Source: Planctomycetota bacterium
GTDB taxonomy: Bacteria; Planctomycetota; Phycisphaerae; Sedimentisphaerales; Anaerobacaceae
Direction of reading: 5' to 3'
Length of the DNA: 44,345 nucleotides
Assembly: GCA_013349615.1 (NCBI GenBank)
Contig: DUZJ01000024.1
Coordinates: forward strand, 1 to 44,345
Shown here: one piece after another, positions 24,395-34,452 of the stretch
Layout of the letters: each line of letters begins with the position of its first letter
How positions within the stretch are numbered: the stretch's first letter is position 1
The notes under the pieces: model-generated
Seen by the model: the letters and a program-made list of their open reading frames with translations, nothing else
Databases searched by the model: none
What the model was told of the DNA's origin: nothing
Made by a program: the position numbers and the translations under genes

Positions 24395-26192
24395 CTATGG
24401 GACCGGAGGCGGAGACCATGGTGGCCATGGTGGCGGTGGTGGTACTGCGACCACCCTAATTCTCACTGCCGCCGAGGTCCGTCGCTGCTCCATCATCGTC
24501 GGTGGCCCTGGCTGTAATGTTATAGGTACCTTCCGGGTGCTCGTACCAGCCGGTTGTCCAACCATCAGCCCCATCGTTATCCTCACCGATTTTGCTGCCA
24601 TCGGCGAAGAATTCCACACTCACCACTGAACCGTCATAGTCCCACGCATCGGCCTCGATTTCTATCGTCTGGTCAGGATTGAACTCGGCTCCATTCTGCG
24701 GCTTGGTAATAGTTACGTTGGGCGGCCAGTTCGACCCAGGCGGTTGAGGACCATAGCCTAATGCGCTTAGCGAATAGAGCAGCTTTTCAATGCTTCTCTC
24801 CAGCGCCTTCTTCGAAAGCTCCCCATGCTGAATGGCCGAATGAATTGTCTGCATCGCTTTGATTATGTCACCTTTCTTCAAATCACCATAATCTCCACTT
24901 TCAAGCAATGCCCCAAGTGCTTTGTACGCCCCACACTCTTTCTCCAGCGCAGCATCTATTCTTTCCAGTGTCCCAAACTTATCAGTAATCGCCGCCTCAA
25001 TCCTCGCAACAGCAATTTCATCTGGTGTCGGGGGTATAATTTCGTATGCCCCAATATCGAACTCCGGCAATTCACCGTTGTTGTCCACGTCCGGAACATC
25101 AATTGGGCGTATTTGGCCTTCGATATCAGTATAAACACCCGCATCCATACCGGCGTCGATACACGGTGACTCATCAGACAAATAATAATCGCGTGCATAC
25201 AGGTCGGGATTTGAGGCATCGACAAACAACGGGTCAGCATCGATGTTTCCACCACCATCGATAGTAGAACTGCCACGTCGGTTAACCACTTTAGGGCCGT
25301 TCCAGCCACCCTCGATATCGCAATAAATGATCGTGGGATGACAGTCACCGTTATTGTCTATTTCACCTCCTGAAGAGGCGGAATTCCCCCAGAAAATACA
25401 CTTAGTGATAATCGGCGAAGCGTACGGGGCGTTATGAATCGCACCTCCGTAACGAGTTGAGTTTCCATTGAAGGTACAGTTAATGATACTCGGCGAGCTG
25501 CGGTCGTTTCTGATTGCTCCGCCTGACTCGGTGGCTGTATTCCCCACAAAAAGGCAATTCACTATCGTTGATGAGGTTTCACCTGCATTCAATATGGCGC
25601 CTCCGTCGGCGGAGTAATTATCACAAACATTTCTTATGAATACGCATCCGCTGATAAGCGCGTTGCTGTGTGTGAGGCGTATACCCCCAGCGTGGTCCCC
25701 CGCTCGGTTTTCCTCAAAGGTGCAGTTAGTAACTATCGGCGATGAATTTCCAGCGTGAATTCCACCACCTAAGATTTTGGCTGAGTTACTGGTGAACATA
25801 CAGTTGTTGATGGTAGGACTGCTATAATCACAGCGTATTCCAGCGCCATAATCAGCGGAGCCGTTAGTAATGGCGAATCCCTCAACGATTGCGCTCTGGT
25901 CTTCGCCAGTGTGGAAAAAGAACGCACGTCCATCTTTTTCGCAATCGATGGTAGCAAACTGCGGCCCGTTTTGTGAGCGAACGGTTATTGCACGCCCGCC
26001 CAAATCGAGGTTTTTGTTACCCGTGCCGGTATAGGTGCCGTCGGCGACAATAATAACATCACCATCAACAGCGGCGTCAATAGCGGCCTGAATCGTAACG
26101 TATTCGTCCGGTACAAGTAATTCATCCGCCAAAACTGGTCCACACAGAGCCAACAGACCGACCATCGCCACAAAAATCATTTTCGCTTTCAT
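24395..26192 (-). CDS. Secreted right-handed beta-helix protein with C-terminal Ig-like domain; frameshift near the 3' end
   Basis: ATG 26192 follows GGTGG and a signal peptide (MKAKMIFVAMVGLLALCGPVLA). The uninterrupted frame gives 578 residues to TAG 24456. Coils of the type PTINNCMFTSNSAKILGGGI run to about residue 310, an all-helical spacer of about 110 residues follows (IEAAITDKFGTLERIDAALE...), then an Ig-like domain starting NVTITKPQNGAEF. The domain breaks off as DDGAATDLGGSEN. In the other frame the last strand would read TTSAAVRIRVVAV and then PPPPPWPPWSPPPVP, ending at 24395. One extra G near 24480 explains this, so the intact gene likely ran to 24395. Role: surface or secreted carbohydrate-active or adhesive protein. 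Confidence 0.8.
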
Positions 26193-26651
26193 AATTTCTA
26201 CCACCAATTAAATTCACCTCTTTTAATTCATGCTCCGCTCAATTAGGGCAAACCAAAACAAGCGGAAAGGTTCGCCTCGGACTATTCCTCTGGTGGTGCA
26301 AATACTCCCAAGGTGCTCAAGTCCTCTATTATCTATAATCATAGACATTAACTGCTGAAAGTCAACTGATTTTTTACAGATTTTCTGTTTTCAGGAAATT
26401 CTTTCAATGCAATTTCACCGGAAGGACTTTTGAACTTAACTCAGTTATCTGAATGCCTCATTAATTAAAGTGCAAAAGTTCGTTGCATATACAACTAACT
26501 CCCAATCTGCTGCCTATTAGCTTCTTTATATTATCTTGCGTTGTAACTTCTTTCACCCCCCTATCGACTTTATACCAATATCCAAAGCCTTCTTTTCTCG
26601 TCACCTTCAAATTGTGAATTCTTACTTTACTCAAACTGACCTATTTCATGC

Positions 26652-26743
26652 TGTCATACCGAGCAAAGAGAAGCATCCGGCCTAAAAATGAAGATAAAAG
26701 AACATTTCGCTGCACGGGATTCTTCACTTCGTTCAGAATGACG
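26652..26743. repeat. Composite small palindromic element
   Basis: The left arm TGTCATACCGAGCAAAGAGA and the right arm, with GATTCTTCACTTCGTTCAGA followed by ATGACG, are an imperfect inverted repeat of the dispersed type found between genes in many bacteria. It lies 82 bases before the first parS-like site. Confidence 0.5.
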
Positions 26744-26824
26744 AATTGGGTTATCCTATTGTCAATAAAACAGTTATAATAAATATCCAATCCATATCAG
26801 TTAGTTTAAGTTACTTTACTTTTA

Positions 26825-26840
26825 TGTTCCACGTGAAACA
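26825..26840. promoter_or_regulatory. parS: parS-like centromere site 1
   Basis: TGTTCCACGTGAAACA differs from the consensus ParB site TGTTTCACGTGAAACA at one base (position 5). ParB binds such sites, loads as a CTP-dependent clamp and spreads on the flanking DNA. It lies about 650 bases before parB. Confidence 0.8.
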
Positions 26841-27197
26841 TTTTGCCATCTTTAATTTCACATTCCAGGCAACACCGGAATAAACGATTGTTGTTCTGTC
26901 CTCTAAAATGCAAGCCTTCGATACACATAATGATTGTAGCCATAGACCGGTTATTGTGTTCTCGCAACAATCTTCTAACGCCCACTGGTGTATAACTGAA
27001 CGCTAAAAAAGCTCGTAACAAGCTGCCGTCCACGCGCACACTTTGAAAGCCTGCTGTTTTGGATGGAATCGTTCGTTCGCACCTATTTCCCGTGTCTCTA
27101 CGACGTCTGCTGAAAGTCTCTACCTGTCAGTATGGTCGTTCTCATTGCCTTCTTGCACCTAATTCTTTGTTGTTATCTTCTGTTTTTTCCTTATCAT

Positions 27198-27213
27198 TGT
27201 TTCACGTGGAACG
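27198..27213. promoter_or_regulatory. parS: parS-like centromere site 2
   Basis: TGTTTCACGTGGAACG keeps the central TTCACGTG core and differs from the consensus at two bases. Its centre is 373 bases from site 1 and it is 275 bases before the parB start. Two sites so close to parB support a chromosomal partition centre. Confidence 0.72.
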
Positions 27214-27487
27214 TTTTTTTTATACTAAAAAACTTTTTGTGTGTACAAAGTTGCAGAATTTCAGGCAAAAATTCCGAAATATCATTTAGGCCCACGTCTA
27301 AACGCCGGATAAAGTGGGCAAAACAAAAGCCAAGCCAGGCAGTATTGCTAATACTAAGGAATTTCATTTTGAAACTTATTACGGCCTTAACAATTTGTCT
27401 GCCTGCGGTGGTTCAGAATTATCCGCCCCGATAGACGTAATTTGGGTGCCCTCACAAAATCGCGTATAGTTGTAAAGGAGCTTTTCT

Positions 27488-28438
27488 ATGACTAACAAAA
27501 AAAGAGAAAAACCAAAACATCTCGGAAGGGGACTCGCGTCACTTATATGTCCGATAATATCTGCCGCCGACGCAGAAGCAAATCAGGTAATGTCTAATAC
27601 CCCAAGAACCTCTAACTACCCACCAGACAAAGAGTTACAAGATTCTCTACAAGAAATCAGCATTTATGACATAGCTCCGAATCCCTATCAGGCCCGAACC
27701 GTCTGGGACCAGCAGGAGTTGGCAGATTTAGCCGAGTCCATAAAGGCCAACGGAGTAATTCAGCCGATTATCGTTCGCAGGGCAGGGACAGGGTTCCAGC
27801 TTATTGCCGGTGAACGACGATTCAGGGCATCAAAATTAGCTTCTCTGACGAAAATACCAGCTCTCATACGACAGGCAACCGATCAGCAACTGCTCGAATT
27901 GGCGTTGATTGAGAATATACACAGGGCTAACCTAAATCCTATAGAACGGGCAAAGGCATATCAAAACTATCTAAGCACATTTTCTCTGACCCAGGCAGGG
28001 GCAGCCGAAAGACTTGGTGAAGACCGCTCCGTTATCGCTAACCACTTGCGTCTGCTCGACTTACCGGAAGAAATCAAGCAACTGTTGGCCGAGCGGCAGC
28101 TAACTATGGGCCACGCTCGCGCGATACTTGCCCTGCCCACCGATGAGCTTCGCCGAAAGCTTGCCAACCGAGCGATGGCAGGTCGGCTTAGTGTCCGCGA
28201 AGTCGAAAGATTGGTCCGCAGATACCTTACAGGCATTGGCCATACAAGAACAACACACGCAAAACCGCCTCATATAATTGACCTCGAAACAAAACTCGGT
28301 ACTCAGCTTGGAACAAAGGTACTCATTGAAACACGAAAAAATGGAACAAGAGGAAGGATAATCGTTGAATTTCACTCTCTCGACGAATTTGATAGAATCG
28401 CAGAAACGCTTGGCCTGGCAACAATGGAGCAGGTCTAA
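27488..28438 (+). CDS. parB: Chromosome partitioning protein ParB/Spo0J
   Basis: ATG 27488 has AAGGAG about 8 bases upstream. The 316-residue protein shows a basic N-terminus with HLGRGLASLI (an LGRGL box, the usual ParA-contact element), then the CTP-binding motifs GERRFRA (108-114) and ENIHRANLNPIERA (142-155), an HTH (about 164-190) and a C-terminal dimer domain. ParB loads at parS and helps segregate and condense chromosome origins. No parA lies next to it in this window, unlike the usual parAB pair, so the ATPase must be elsewhere or lost. The motifs are intact. Confidence 0.94.
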   Translation: MTNKKREKPKHLGRGLASLICPIISAADAEANQVMSNTPRTSNYPPDKELQDSLQEISIYDIAPNPYQARTVWDQQELADLAESIKANGVIQPIIVRRAGTGFQLIAGERRFRASKLASLTKIPALIRQATDQQLLELALIENIHRANLNPIERAKAYQNYLSTFSLTQAGAAERLGEDRSVIANHLRLLDLPEEIKQLLAERQLTMGHARAILALPTDELRRKLANRAMAGRLSVREVERLVRRYLTGIGHTRTTHAKPPHIIDLETKLGTQLGTKVLIETRKNGTRGRIIVEFHSLDEFDRIAETLGLATMEQV

Positions 28439-28575
28439 AAATCGCCAAAAAATCAAAAATCAGCCGTTTTTAGTAATGGAGTGCCGACATTTTCGTGTAT
28501 AATATATATTATTTGCTAAATGACCGGAAAAAGACCCCTGGAAACCGGTTGTGGATTCAAAGGAGGAAAACAAAA

Positions 28576-30558
28576 ATGAAGCCGACAATAATATTCTGCC
28601 TGGTTCTGTTGTTAGTCTTTACCGCAGTTTCTGCACAGAATACAACCAAGTCGCTCCACGAAGCTGCGCGTGACGGCGACATCGCACAGGTCCAGTCGCA
28701 CTTTCTAAAAGGCGCCAATATCGATGAAAATGATGAGGACGGCTTTACACCTCTGCACCTTGCTGCCTCCAGAGGCCACAAGGGCGTCGCAGAAATGCTT
28801 ATTGCCAGCGGCGCCAACGTAAATGCCAGTAGCCGGAAGTTCAGGAGTACCCCGCTGCATCACGCCGCCGGCAAAGGCCACAAGGACGTAGTGCAACTTC
28901 TCATCGACAAAGGCGCTAATGTCAATGCAAAGGACAACAAACAGCGTACGCCCCTGCGCCTTGCAGCCGAGGGCAACCATAGGGACATAGTCGAAATGCT
29001 TATCGCAAAGGGGGCCGATGTCAATGCAACGCAAGACCATGGCCGCACGCTCCTGCACAGTGCCGCCGATGCAGGCCACAAGGATGTAGCAGAGCTGCTT
29101 ATTTCAAAGGGCATCGATATCAATATAAAGGACAGCTTCGGACAGACAGCCCTTCACCTCGCAGCCAGACACGGACATGCAAACGTGGTCGAGCTGCTTC
29201 TCGCAAAAGTCACAGATGTCAACGTCAAGGACAGGCTCGGACTTACCCCCCTGCACAGCGCAGCGCTTGGAGGCAACAGCAGTGTCGGCCGGCTCCTTAT
29301 CGCAAAGGGTGCTGATGTAAACGCAAAGCAGATAGGGGACATTACGCCCCTTCACCTCGCTGCCCGCAGTGGACATAAGGCTATGGTAGAGCTACTTGCC
29401 GACAAGGGTGCAGATGTCAACGCAAAGCACAGCGATGGCTGGACGCCGCTGCACGAGGCTGCCGTTGGAGGCCGCGGAGATGTAGCCGAACTACTCATTG
29501 CAAAAGGTGCAGACATCAATGCCAAAGACAAGACCGGCTGGACCCCCTTGCGGCGGGCAAAAGAGCAGGGGCATCGCCGGGTTGTCGAGCTTTTGCTAAA
29601 GCACGGCGCCAAAGGTGATGCCTCTATCAAGATAGCAGATAAGAGTTTGCCGCCTGCTGAAAATAAAAAACAGGCGCCCAAACAGATAATCGACATAAGC
29701 TCAATAGCAAATATAGACCCGCTTGATGACCCGAACGCTGCAAAAGCAAGACTCAGGAAGTTTGAAGGTCTCGAAGAGGGGTTAAAAAACGTCGAAAAGG
29801 AAAGCCAAAAGGTAACAACCGAATGGGTTCGCGGGCTAAAGGGAAGTACGCCTACCCTCATCAAGGCAGTTTATGAGCAGGTCGGCGCAGAGTTTGAGTT
29901 CGTACGAAAGCAGACTGTTGAAGAAGCCGCCGAAAAGATGACAGCCGCAATCGATGGGCTGCTGGTGAGCAGGAAGGAAAGGTTCGACAGAATTGTCGAG
30001 AGAATGCAGGAAGAAAAGAAACGCCGAGAGCAGCGGGAGTCAAGGAGAACGAGAAGTTCGCGAAGGAGCACCAGGGGCCGAACGGGAACTATGGACAGCG
30101 GCTATAACAGAGGAAGGTACACTGATACTATGAGGCAGGACCGCAGAGGTTCTCCGCAGTATACAACCGTCAGTCAACCGTGGACCAATGTGAGTTTAAA
30201 GCTCCCGTTTAACGACCCGAACGACGTTAAAATCAGGCTCAAGGACTTTCAAGGTCTCCAAATCGCACTAAAAACAGTGGACAGAACCGGTGCAAGGGAG
30301 GTACGAGAGTGGATGCGCACCCAGAGCGAAGCCACACCAATTCTGGCAAAGACCGTATATACGCAGGTCGCAGCAGAGCTTAAGTTCACCAGAAAGCTCG
30401 CCATTGAAGAAAAAGCGGCAAAGACGGCAGTGGCAATCGACGGCCTGCTGGTAAGCAGACAAGAGCGCTTCGGAAGACTTGTCAGAATAATGCTCGAGGA
30501 AAAAAGAAACCTACGCCGCGTAGAGCGCCGACCGGGCAGAATCGGTACCCGACGATAA
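28576..30558 (+). CDS. Exported ankyrin-repeat protein with duplicated C-terminal helical domain
   Basis: ATG 28576 follows AGGAGG (28561-28566); an upstream in-frame ATG at 28495 has no ribosome site. The 660-residue product has a signal peptide (MKPTIIFCLVLLLVFTAVSA), then ten ankyrin repeats with the TPLHLAA...G...V..LL..GADVNAK pattern (about residues 24-355). Two copies of a roughly 100-residue helical unit follow, each beginning DPN..K.RL..F.GL...L and ending AIDGLLVSR.ERF.R.V..M.EEK. The first copy is followed by a basic RRSTRGRTG linker. The duplicated unit is not recognised. Likely a periplasmic or secreted binding scaffold. Confidence 0.85.
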   Translation: MKPTIIFCLVLLLVFTAVSAQNTTKSLHEAARDGDIAQVQSHFLKGANIDENDEDGFTPLHLAASRGHKGVAEMLIASGANVNASSRKFRSTPLHHAAGKGHKDVVQLLIDKGANVNAKDNKQRTPLRLAAEGNHRDIVEMLIAKGADVNATQDHGRTLLHSAADAGHKDVAELLISKGIDINIKDSFGQTALHLAARHGHANVVELLLAKVTDVNVKDRLGLTPLHSAALGGNSSVGRLLIAKGADVNAKQIGDITPLHLAARSGHKAMVELLADKGADVNAKHSDGWTPLHEAAVGGRGDVAELLIAKGADINAKDKTGWTPLRRAKEQGHRRVVELLLKHGAKGDASIKIADKSLPPAENKKQAPKQIIDISSIANIDPLDDPNAAKARLRKFEGLEEGLKNVEKESQKVTTEWVRGLKGSTPTLIKAVYEQVGAEFEFVRKQTVEEAAEKMTAAIDGLLVSRKERFDRIVERMQEEKKRREQRESRRTRSSRRSTRGRTGTMDSGYNRGRYTDTMRQDRRGSPQYTTVSQPWTNVSLKLPFNDPNDVKIRLKDFQGLQIALKTVDRTGAREVREWMRTQSEATPILAKTVYTQVAAELKFTRKLAIEEKAAKTAVAIDGLLVSRQERFGRLVRIMLEEKRNLRRVERRPGRIGTRR

Positions 30559-31327
30559 CCGAATAAAGCCGGCTTTATGGAAGCCGACAGTCTGCCCAAC
30601 ACCCGGGAGCTATGACGGCATTTGCCTCTGGGGCTGCAAGGTGAAGTAGATAAGACGCGTATCGCGTAAAACAAGAACGCCGAACGATATCGGAACCACA
30701 GTTGCCTGAATTCCTTACGCAGATTAACAGCACTGAAAAGTGAGATTGTTGTGATTTGGGGAAATTGGGGTTTTCCAGGTTTTTTTAGGTTCATTTCCTT
30801 GAGGATTTTAGTTTTTAGGCTAAAAATGGGGGTGGGTGTGTCAATATGCAGAGCTTGGGCAAAACAGGCAAGAATAAAACGGTGAAAAATGCGCAAAAAT
30901 TGTCCAAAAGTTAATAGGAAATTGCAAAAATGCGCGCTTTTTAACCAAAAATGAGCAAATAATTGCCCTTTTTGTATTTTAACATTTTGTTAATCTGCGC
31001 AGGATGGGGAAACTGTACTTTGCCACAGAGGACACCGAGGACGCAGAGAAAAAATGAAAAATCCCAATTACAGATTAAAACTCACAAAGGGGGCTGGATG
31101 CTGGGTGCTGGATATTCGCTACTCGTGAGCAAATGCGGGCTTTTTTGTGTGTTTTTGCCTGTCATTGCGTGATTCCCATCCAGAACATCGTTAAAAACCA
31201 CTACAAAACGCAAAAAATACCTTTCGTCCGAAAAAAAGTGTCCTGATTTTTACGAATTCCACTTAAAAAATGTTATAATACTTTTACAAAGTTTTTCTGT
31301 AGATTTTGACAGAATAGGAGAAACAAA
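30559..31327. other. Intergenic region with dispersed repeat text and a palindrome
   Basis: About 770 bases without a supported gene. ATAAAGCC at 30563-30570 is directly followed by GGCTTTAT (30571-30578), a perfect 16-bp palindrome just after the ankyrin gene that could act as its terminator. Around 31024-31050 the text CCACAGAGGACACCGAGGAC is a widespread intergenic repeat type, and the frame 30963-31172 is only its translation. The promoter of the HAF protein should be in the AT-rich last 100 bases. Confidence 0.5.
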
Positions 31328-34300
31328 ATGAAACGGCACAATATCACCCCAATCGTAATCGCTTCAATATCACTTTTCCTCGTAAACCTTACTTTCGCCG
31401 CACTGCCCAGATACGAAATCACCGACCTCGGCACTCTCGGCGGGTACTCCAGTTGGGCACACGCTATCAACGACGCTGGGCAAGTGGTCGGGCAGTCGCT
31501 TACCGCTGACCAGCAAGTTCATGCTTTTCTTTGGGACAATGCCATCGGGATGATCGACCTTGGTACCATCGGCAACCTTGCGAGTATTGCCGGGGGAATC
31601 AATAACAACGAGCAGGTAGTAGGGGCTTTATCTATCCCCGGAGGTATACCTCGTGCCTTCATTTGGGACAGTGCCGCCGGAATGGTCGAACTGGGCGCTG
31701 GCGGTGCTTGCAGCATCAACGACGCTGGACAGGTAGTCGGCAGCTTTCCTACCGTCTATGACCCGCTCATTCACGGTTTCAGGTCTCACGCCTGTATCTG
31801 GGATGGTATCAATGGCATGATTGACCTGGGCACACTTGGCAGTCCTTGTCCTGATTCTACATGCCCCGATTACAGCCGCGCTATTGGCATCAATGATGCT
31901 GGCCAAGTGGTTGGTTCTTCATCCACCAGCAGTGGTGAGGTACACGCTTTCCTCTGGGATAGTACCAACGGCATGCGCGACCTGGGCACACTCGGCGGCA
32001 CCCGAAGCTGGGCTAGTTCCATCAATAACGATGGGCACATAGTCGGGAATTCATATAGTGTCGATGATAAGTACAGTAGCATGCATGCCTTTCTCTGGGA
32101 TAGTATCAGCGGCATGCGTGACCTGGGTACCCTCGGCGGTAACATAAGCGAGGCCTACGCCATTAATGATCACGGTCAGGTGGTCGGACATTCATATACC
32201 ATAGACAACGATTACGACAGCATTCGTCCTTTCTTATGGGACAGTAACAACGGCATGGTCAGACTTGATGAGCTGCTGCCCGCTGATTCCGCTTTGACGG
32301 AGCTGAGAGCTCACGGCATCAACAACCGCGGCCAGATCGTGGGTTCGGGCGTAACCATCGCAGGTAAAGCTCACGCGATCCTTATGACCCCGGTCCCGCC
32401 TAAAATAATTTACGTCGACGACGATGCCACCGGTGCAAATGATGGCTCATCCTGGGCCGATGCCTTTAACTATCTGCAAGACGCCCTCGCCGCCGTCTGG
32501 AGCGGCGATGAAATCCGCGTCGCCCAGGGCATTTACAAGCCTGACCAAGGGGAGGAATTCGCACCGGGTGACAGGTGGGCCGCATTTCGGATAGACAGTG
32601 GCGTAACTATCACGGGCGGTTATGGCGGCTTGTGTGAGTCGGATCCCGATGCAAGAGACGTAGAAAAATATGAGACTATTCTGAGTGGAGACCTAAATGG
32701 CAACGACATGGCTGTGGAGGACCCTTGCGAGCTTTTGACCCATACGAGTAGAAACGAGAACAGTTATCATGTAGTAACAGGTTTTGAAATTTACTCGATG
32801 GCCACATTAGACGGTCTAACCATAAGCGGCGGCAATGCAAACTATACTTTAGGCTGGCCGCCACGACATGCAGGCAATTGCGGTGGCGGGATGTACAATG
32901 AATCCAGTAGTGCGACTTTGATTGAGTGTACTTTTAGAAAGAATTCGGCGAGATTTGGCGGTGGTATGTACAATAGTAATATGGACGGCCCATGCAATCC
33001 ATTACTGAAGGAATGTACATTTTTCGGTAACTACGCTCACGATGGAGGTGGCGGCGCGATGTATAATTACGGAAATTACGGTTATTATCGCAGAGGACCT
33101 TATCCGAAACTCGTCAATTGTATCTTTAGTGAAAACTCAACAGAGCATAATGGAGGGAGTATGTGCAACTGGGATTGCAGCCCAACACTTACCGACTGTA
33201 TTTTCATCAATAATTCAGCACTAAAAGCTGGAGGAGGACTATGCAACGATGGGGCTTGTGATACAAAGATAATAAATTGCAAATTCATAGCTAATTTAGC
33301 AGGTTCGGGTGGTGGTATGTATAACTGGGGAGATCCCGAATACGAGTGCTACCCAAGTCTGAACAACTGTATATTTAGCCATAATTCGGCCTGTTCTCGC
33401 GGTGGTGGGCTGTACAATTATGGTTATTGCGATCCAACAATAACCAATTGTAGCTTTATCACTAATACAGCCATCTTCGGTGGAGGAATGGCGGATGATT
33501 GGACCGCCTCCCCAGTCTTAATAAATTGCTTGTATAGTGCTAACACCGCCAAGTATGGAGGTGGCCTATACAATAACGGTTCCAGATACTATCTAACTGG
33601 ACCAAAGTTTACTAATTGCACTTTTACTCAAAATTCTGCAAACAGCGGAACCACTCTTGCTTGCGATTCTCAGAAAAATGAATACCGGAGTACAATCTTA
33701 ATGGCAAACTGTATCCTCTGGGACGGCGGCGATGAAATATGGAACAACGACAATTCAACTATCACAATCACCTACAGCGACATCCAAAGCAGCTGGCCCG
33801 GCGAGGGCAACATCAATGCGGACCCCTTGTTTGTTGAGCCGGGCTATTGGGCGGTTGGGGAGGATGATTATTTCTGGATTGACGGCGACTATCATTTGCT
33901 GCCAGATTCGCCGTGCATCGATGCCGGTGACCCGAATTATGTGGCCGAGCCGAATGAAACAGGCCTCGATGGTAAATCCCGTATAATCGGCGGCCGAATC
34001 GATATGGGGGCTTACGAGGCGCCAATATTCGCCGAGGCAAGAATCCTCCCTCGTACTATAAATTTGGCAAGCAAAGGCAAATCAATTACGTGCTATATCT
34101 GGTTACCCGAAGATTACAATGTTACCGACATCGAGCCCAACAGCGTTCTTCTTGAGAATGGAATTGAACCTGACGAGTTTTCGGTCAATGAACAAAGACA
34201 AGTCGCAGTACTCAGGTTCAGCCGCTCAGAGGTTCAGGGAATTCTCGACATTGGCGAGGTCGAACTGACAATCGCCGGCCAACTTACAGACGGGACCGTT

Positions 34301-34360
34301 TTCGAGGGCACAGATTTAATCAAAGTGATAAATAAAGCCAGCCGAAAACCCGCTAAGTAG
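31328..34360 (+). CDS. Large secreted HAF-repeat plus right-handed beta-helix protein
   Basis: The 1010-residue protein has a signal peptide (about 1-25) and then about seven HAF repeats to residue ~350. Each has the pattern DLGTLGG..S.A..IN..GQVVG.S......HAFLWD...GM. A second module starts KIIYVDDDATGANDGSSWAD and continues as glycine-rich beta-helix coils (GGGMYN..S.PTL..C.F..N) to about residue 860. The last 110 residues form a beta-rich domain (ILPRTINLASKGKSITCYIW). The beta-helix module is a paralogue of the 10481-12688 protein. AGGAG lies just before ATG 31328. Likely surface-exposed; the enzymatic role, if any, is not seen. Confidence 0.85.
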   Translation: MKRHNITPIVIASISLFLVNLTFAALPRYEITDLGTLGGYSSWAHAINDAGQVVGQSLTADQQVHAFLWDNAIGMIDLGTIGNLASIAGGINNNEQVVGALSIPGGIPRAFIWDSAAGMVELGAGGACSINDAGQVVGSFPTVYDPLIHGFRSHACIWDGINGMIDLGTLGSPCPDSTCPDYSRAIGINDAGQVVGSSSTSSGEVHAFLWDSTNGMRDLGTLGGTRSWASSINNDGHIVGNSYSVDDKYSSMHAFLWDSISGMRDLGTLGGNISEAYAINDHGQVVGHSYTIDNDYDSIRPFLWDSNNGMVRLDELLPADSALTELRAHGINNRGQIVGSGVTIAGKAHAILMTPVPPKIIYVDDDATGANDGSSWADAFNYLQDALAAVWSGDEIRVAQGIYKPDQGEEFAPGDRWAAFRIDSGVTITGGYGGLCESDPDARDVEKYETILSGDLNGNDMAVEDPCELLTHTSRNENSYHVVTGFEIYSMATLDGLTISGGNANYTLGWPPRHAGNCGGGMYNESSSATLIECTFRKNSARFGGGMYNSNMDGPCNPLLKECTFFGNYAHDGGGGAMYNYGNYGYYRRGPYPKLVNCIFSENSTEHNGGSMCNWDCSPTLTDCIFINNSALKAGGGLCNDGACDTKIINCKFIANLAGSGGGMYNWGDPEYECYPSLNNCIFSHNSACSRGGGLYNYGYCDPTITNCSFITNTAIFGGGMADDWTASPVLINCLYSANTAKYGGGLYNNGSRYYLTGPKFTNCTFTQNSANSGTTLACDSQKNEYRSTILMANCILWDGGDEIWNNDNSTITITYSDIQSSWPGEGNINADPLFVEPGYWAVGEDDYFWIDGDYHLLPDSPCIDAGDPNYVAEPNETGLDGKSRIIGGRIDMGAYEAPIFAEARILPRTINLASKGKSITCYIWLPEDYNVTDIEPNSVLLENGIEPDEFSVNEQRQVAVLRFSRSEVQGILDIGEVELTIAGQLTDGTVFEGTDLIKVINKASRKPAK

Positions 34361-34370
34361 CGACACCTCC

Positions 34371-34405
34371 TGCCGGCATCCGGCAAAGAGGCCCTTTTGT
34401 TTTTC
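34371..34405 (+). terminator. Probable intrinsic terminator after the HAF protein
   Basis: TGCCGG-cat-CCGGCA at 34371-34385 is a perfect six-pair stem with three-base loop, followed at 34394 by CTTTTGTTTTTC. Position just after the stop (34360) and before the next gene fits a terminator. Confidence 0.45.
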
Positions 34406-34452
34406 AGAGCTTTCGGTTATAATCCCTGCGCAATTTTGGCAAGGGCCGCAAA

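Larger units (their letters stand above)
26193..27487. other. 1.3-kb gene-free region with parS-like sites upstream of parB
   Basis: No convincing gene is present. The region is AT-rich and holds two parS-like palindromes (listed separately), one composite small palindrome (26652-26743), and T- and A-runs. Short frames such as 26806-27039 (minus) and 27059-27289 (plus) contain MFHVEH- or FHVERFF-type peptides, which are only parS sites read as protein. No clear DnaA box (TTATNCACA) cluster was found, so an origin cannot be claimed. Confidence 0.6.

Noticed and set aside
26806-27039. Minus-strand ORF of 77 codons containing MFHVEH
   Set aside because: The motif is the parS-like site at 26825-26840 read as protein; no domain and no ribosome site.
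27059-27434. Plus-strand ORFs upstream of parB with FHVERFF or FTWNVFF
   Set aside because: They translate the second parS-like site and T-rich DNA; composition unlike neighbouring genes.
26193-27487. Chromosome origin oriC
   Set aside because: No cluster of DnaA boxes and no dnaA or dnaN nearby; parS sites alone do not prove an origin.
30249-30896. 215-codon minus-strand ORF
   Set aside because: Overlaps the end of the ankyrin gene in antisense and extends into repeat-like intergenic DNA; no domain.
30963-31172. 69-codon plus-strand ORF with PQRTPRTQRKNE
   Set aside because: The peptide comes from a dispersed CCACAGAGGAC-type repeat; not a gene.
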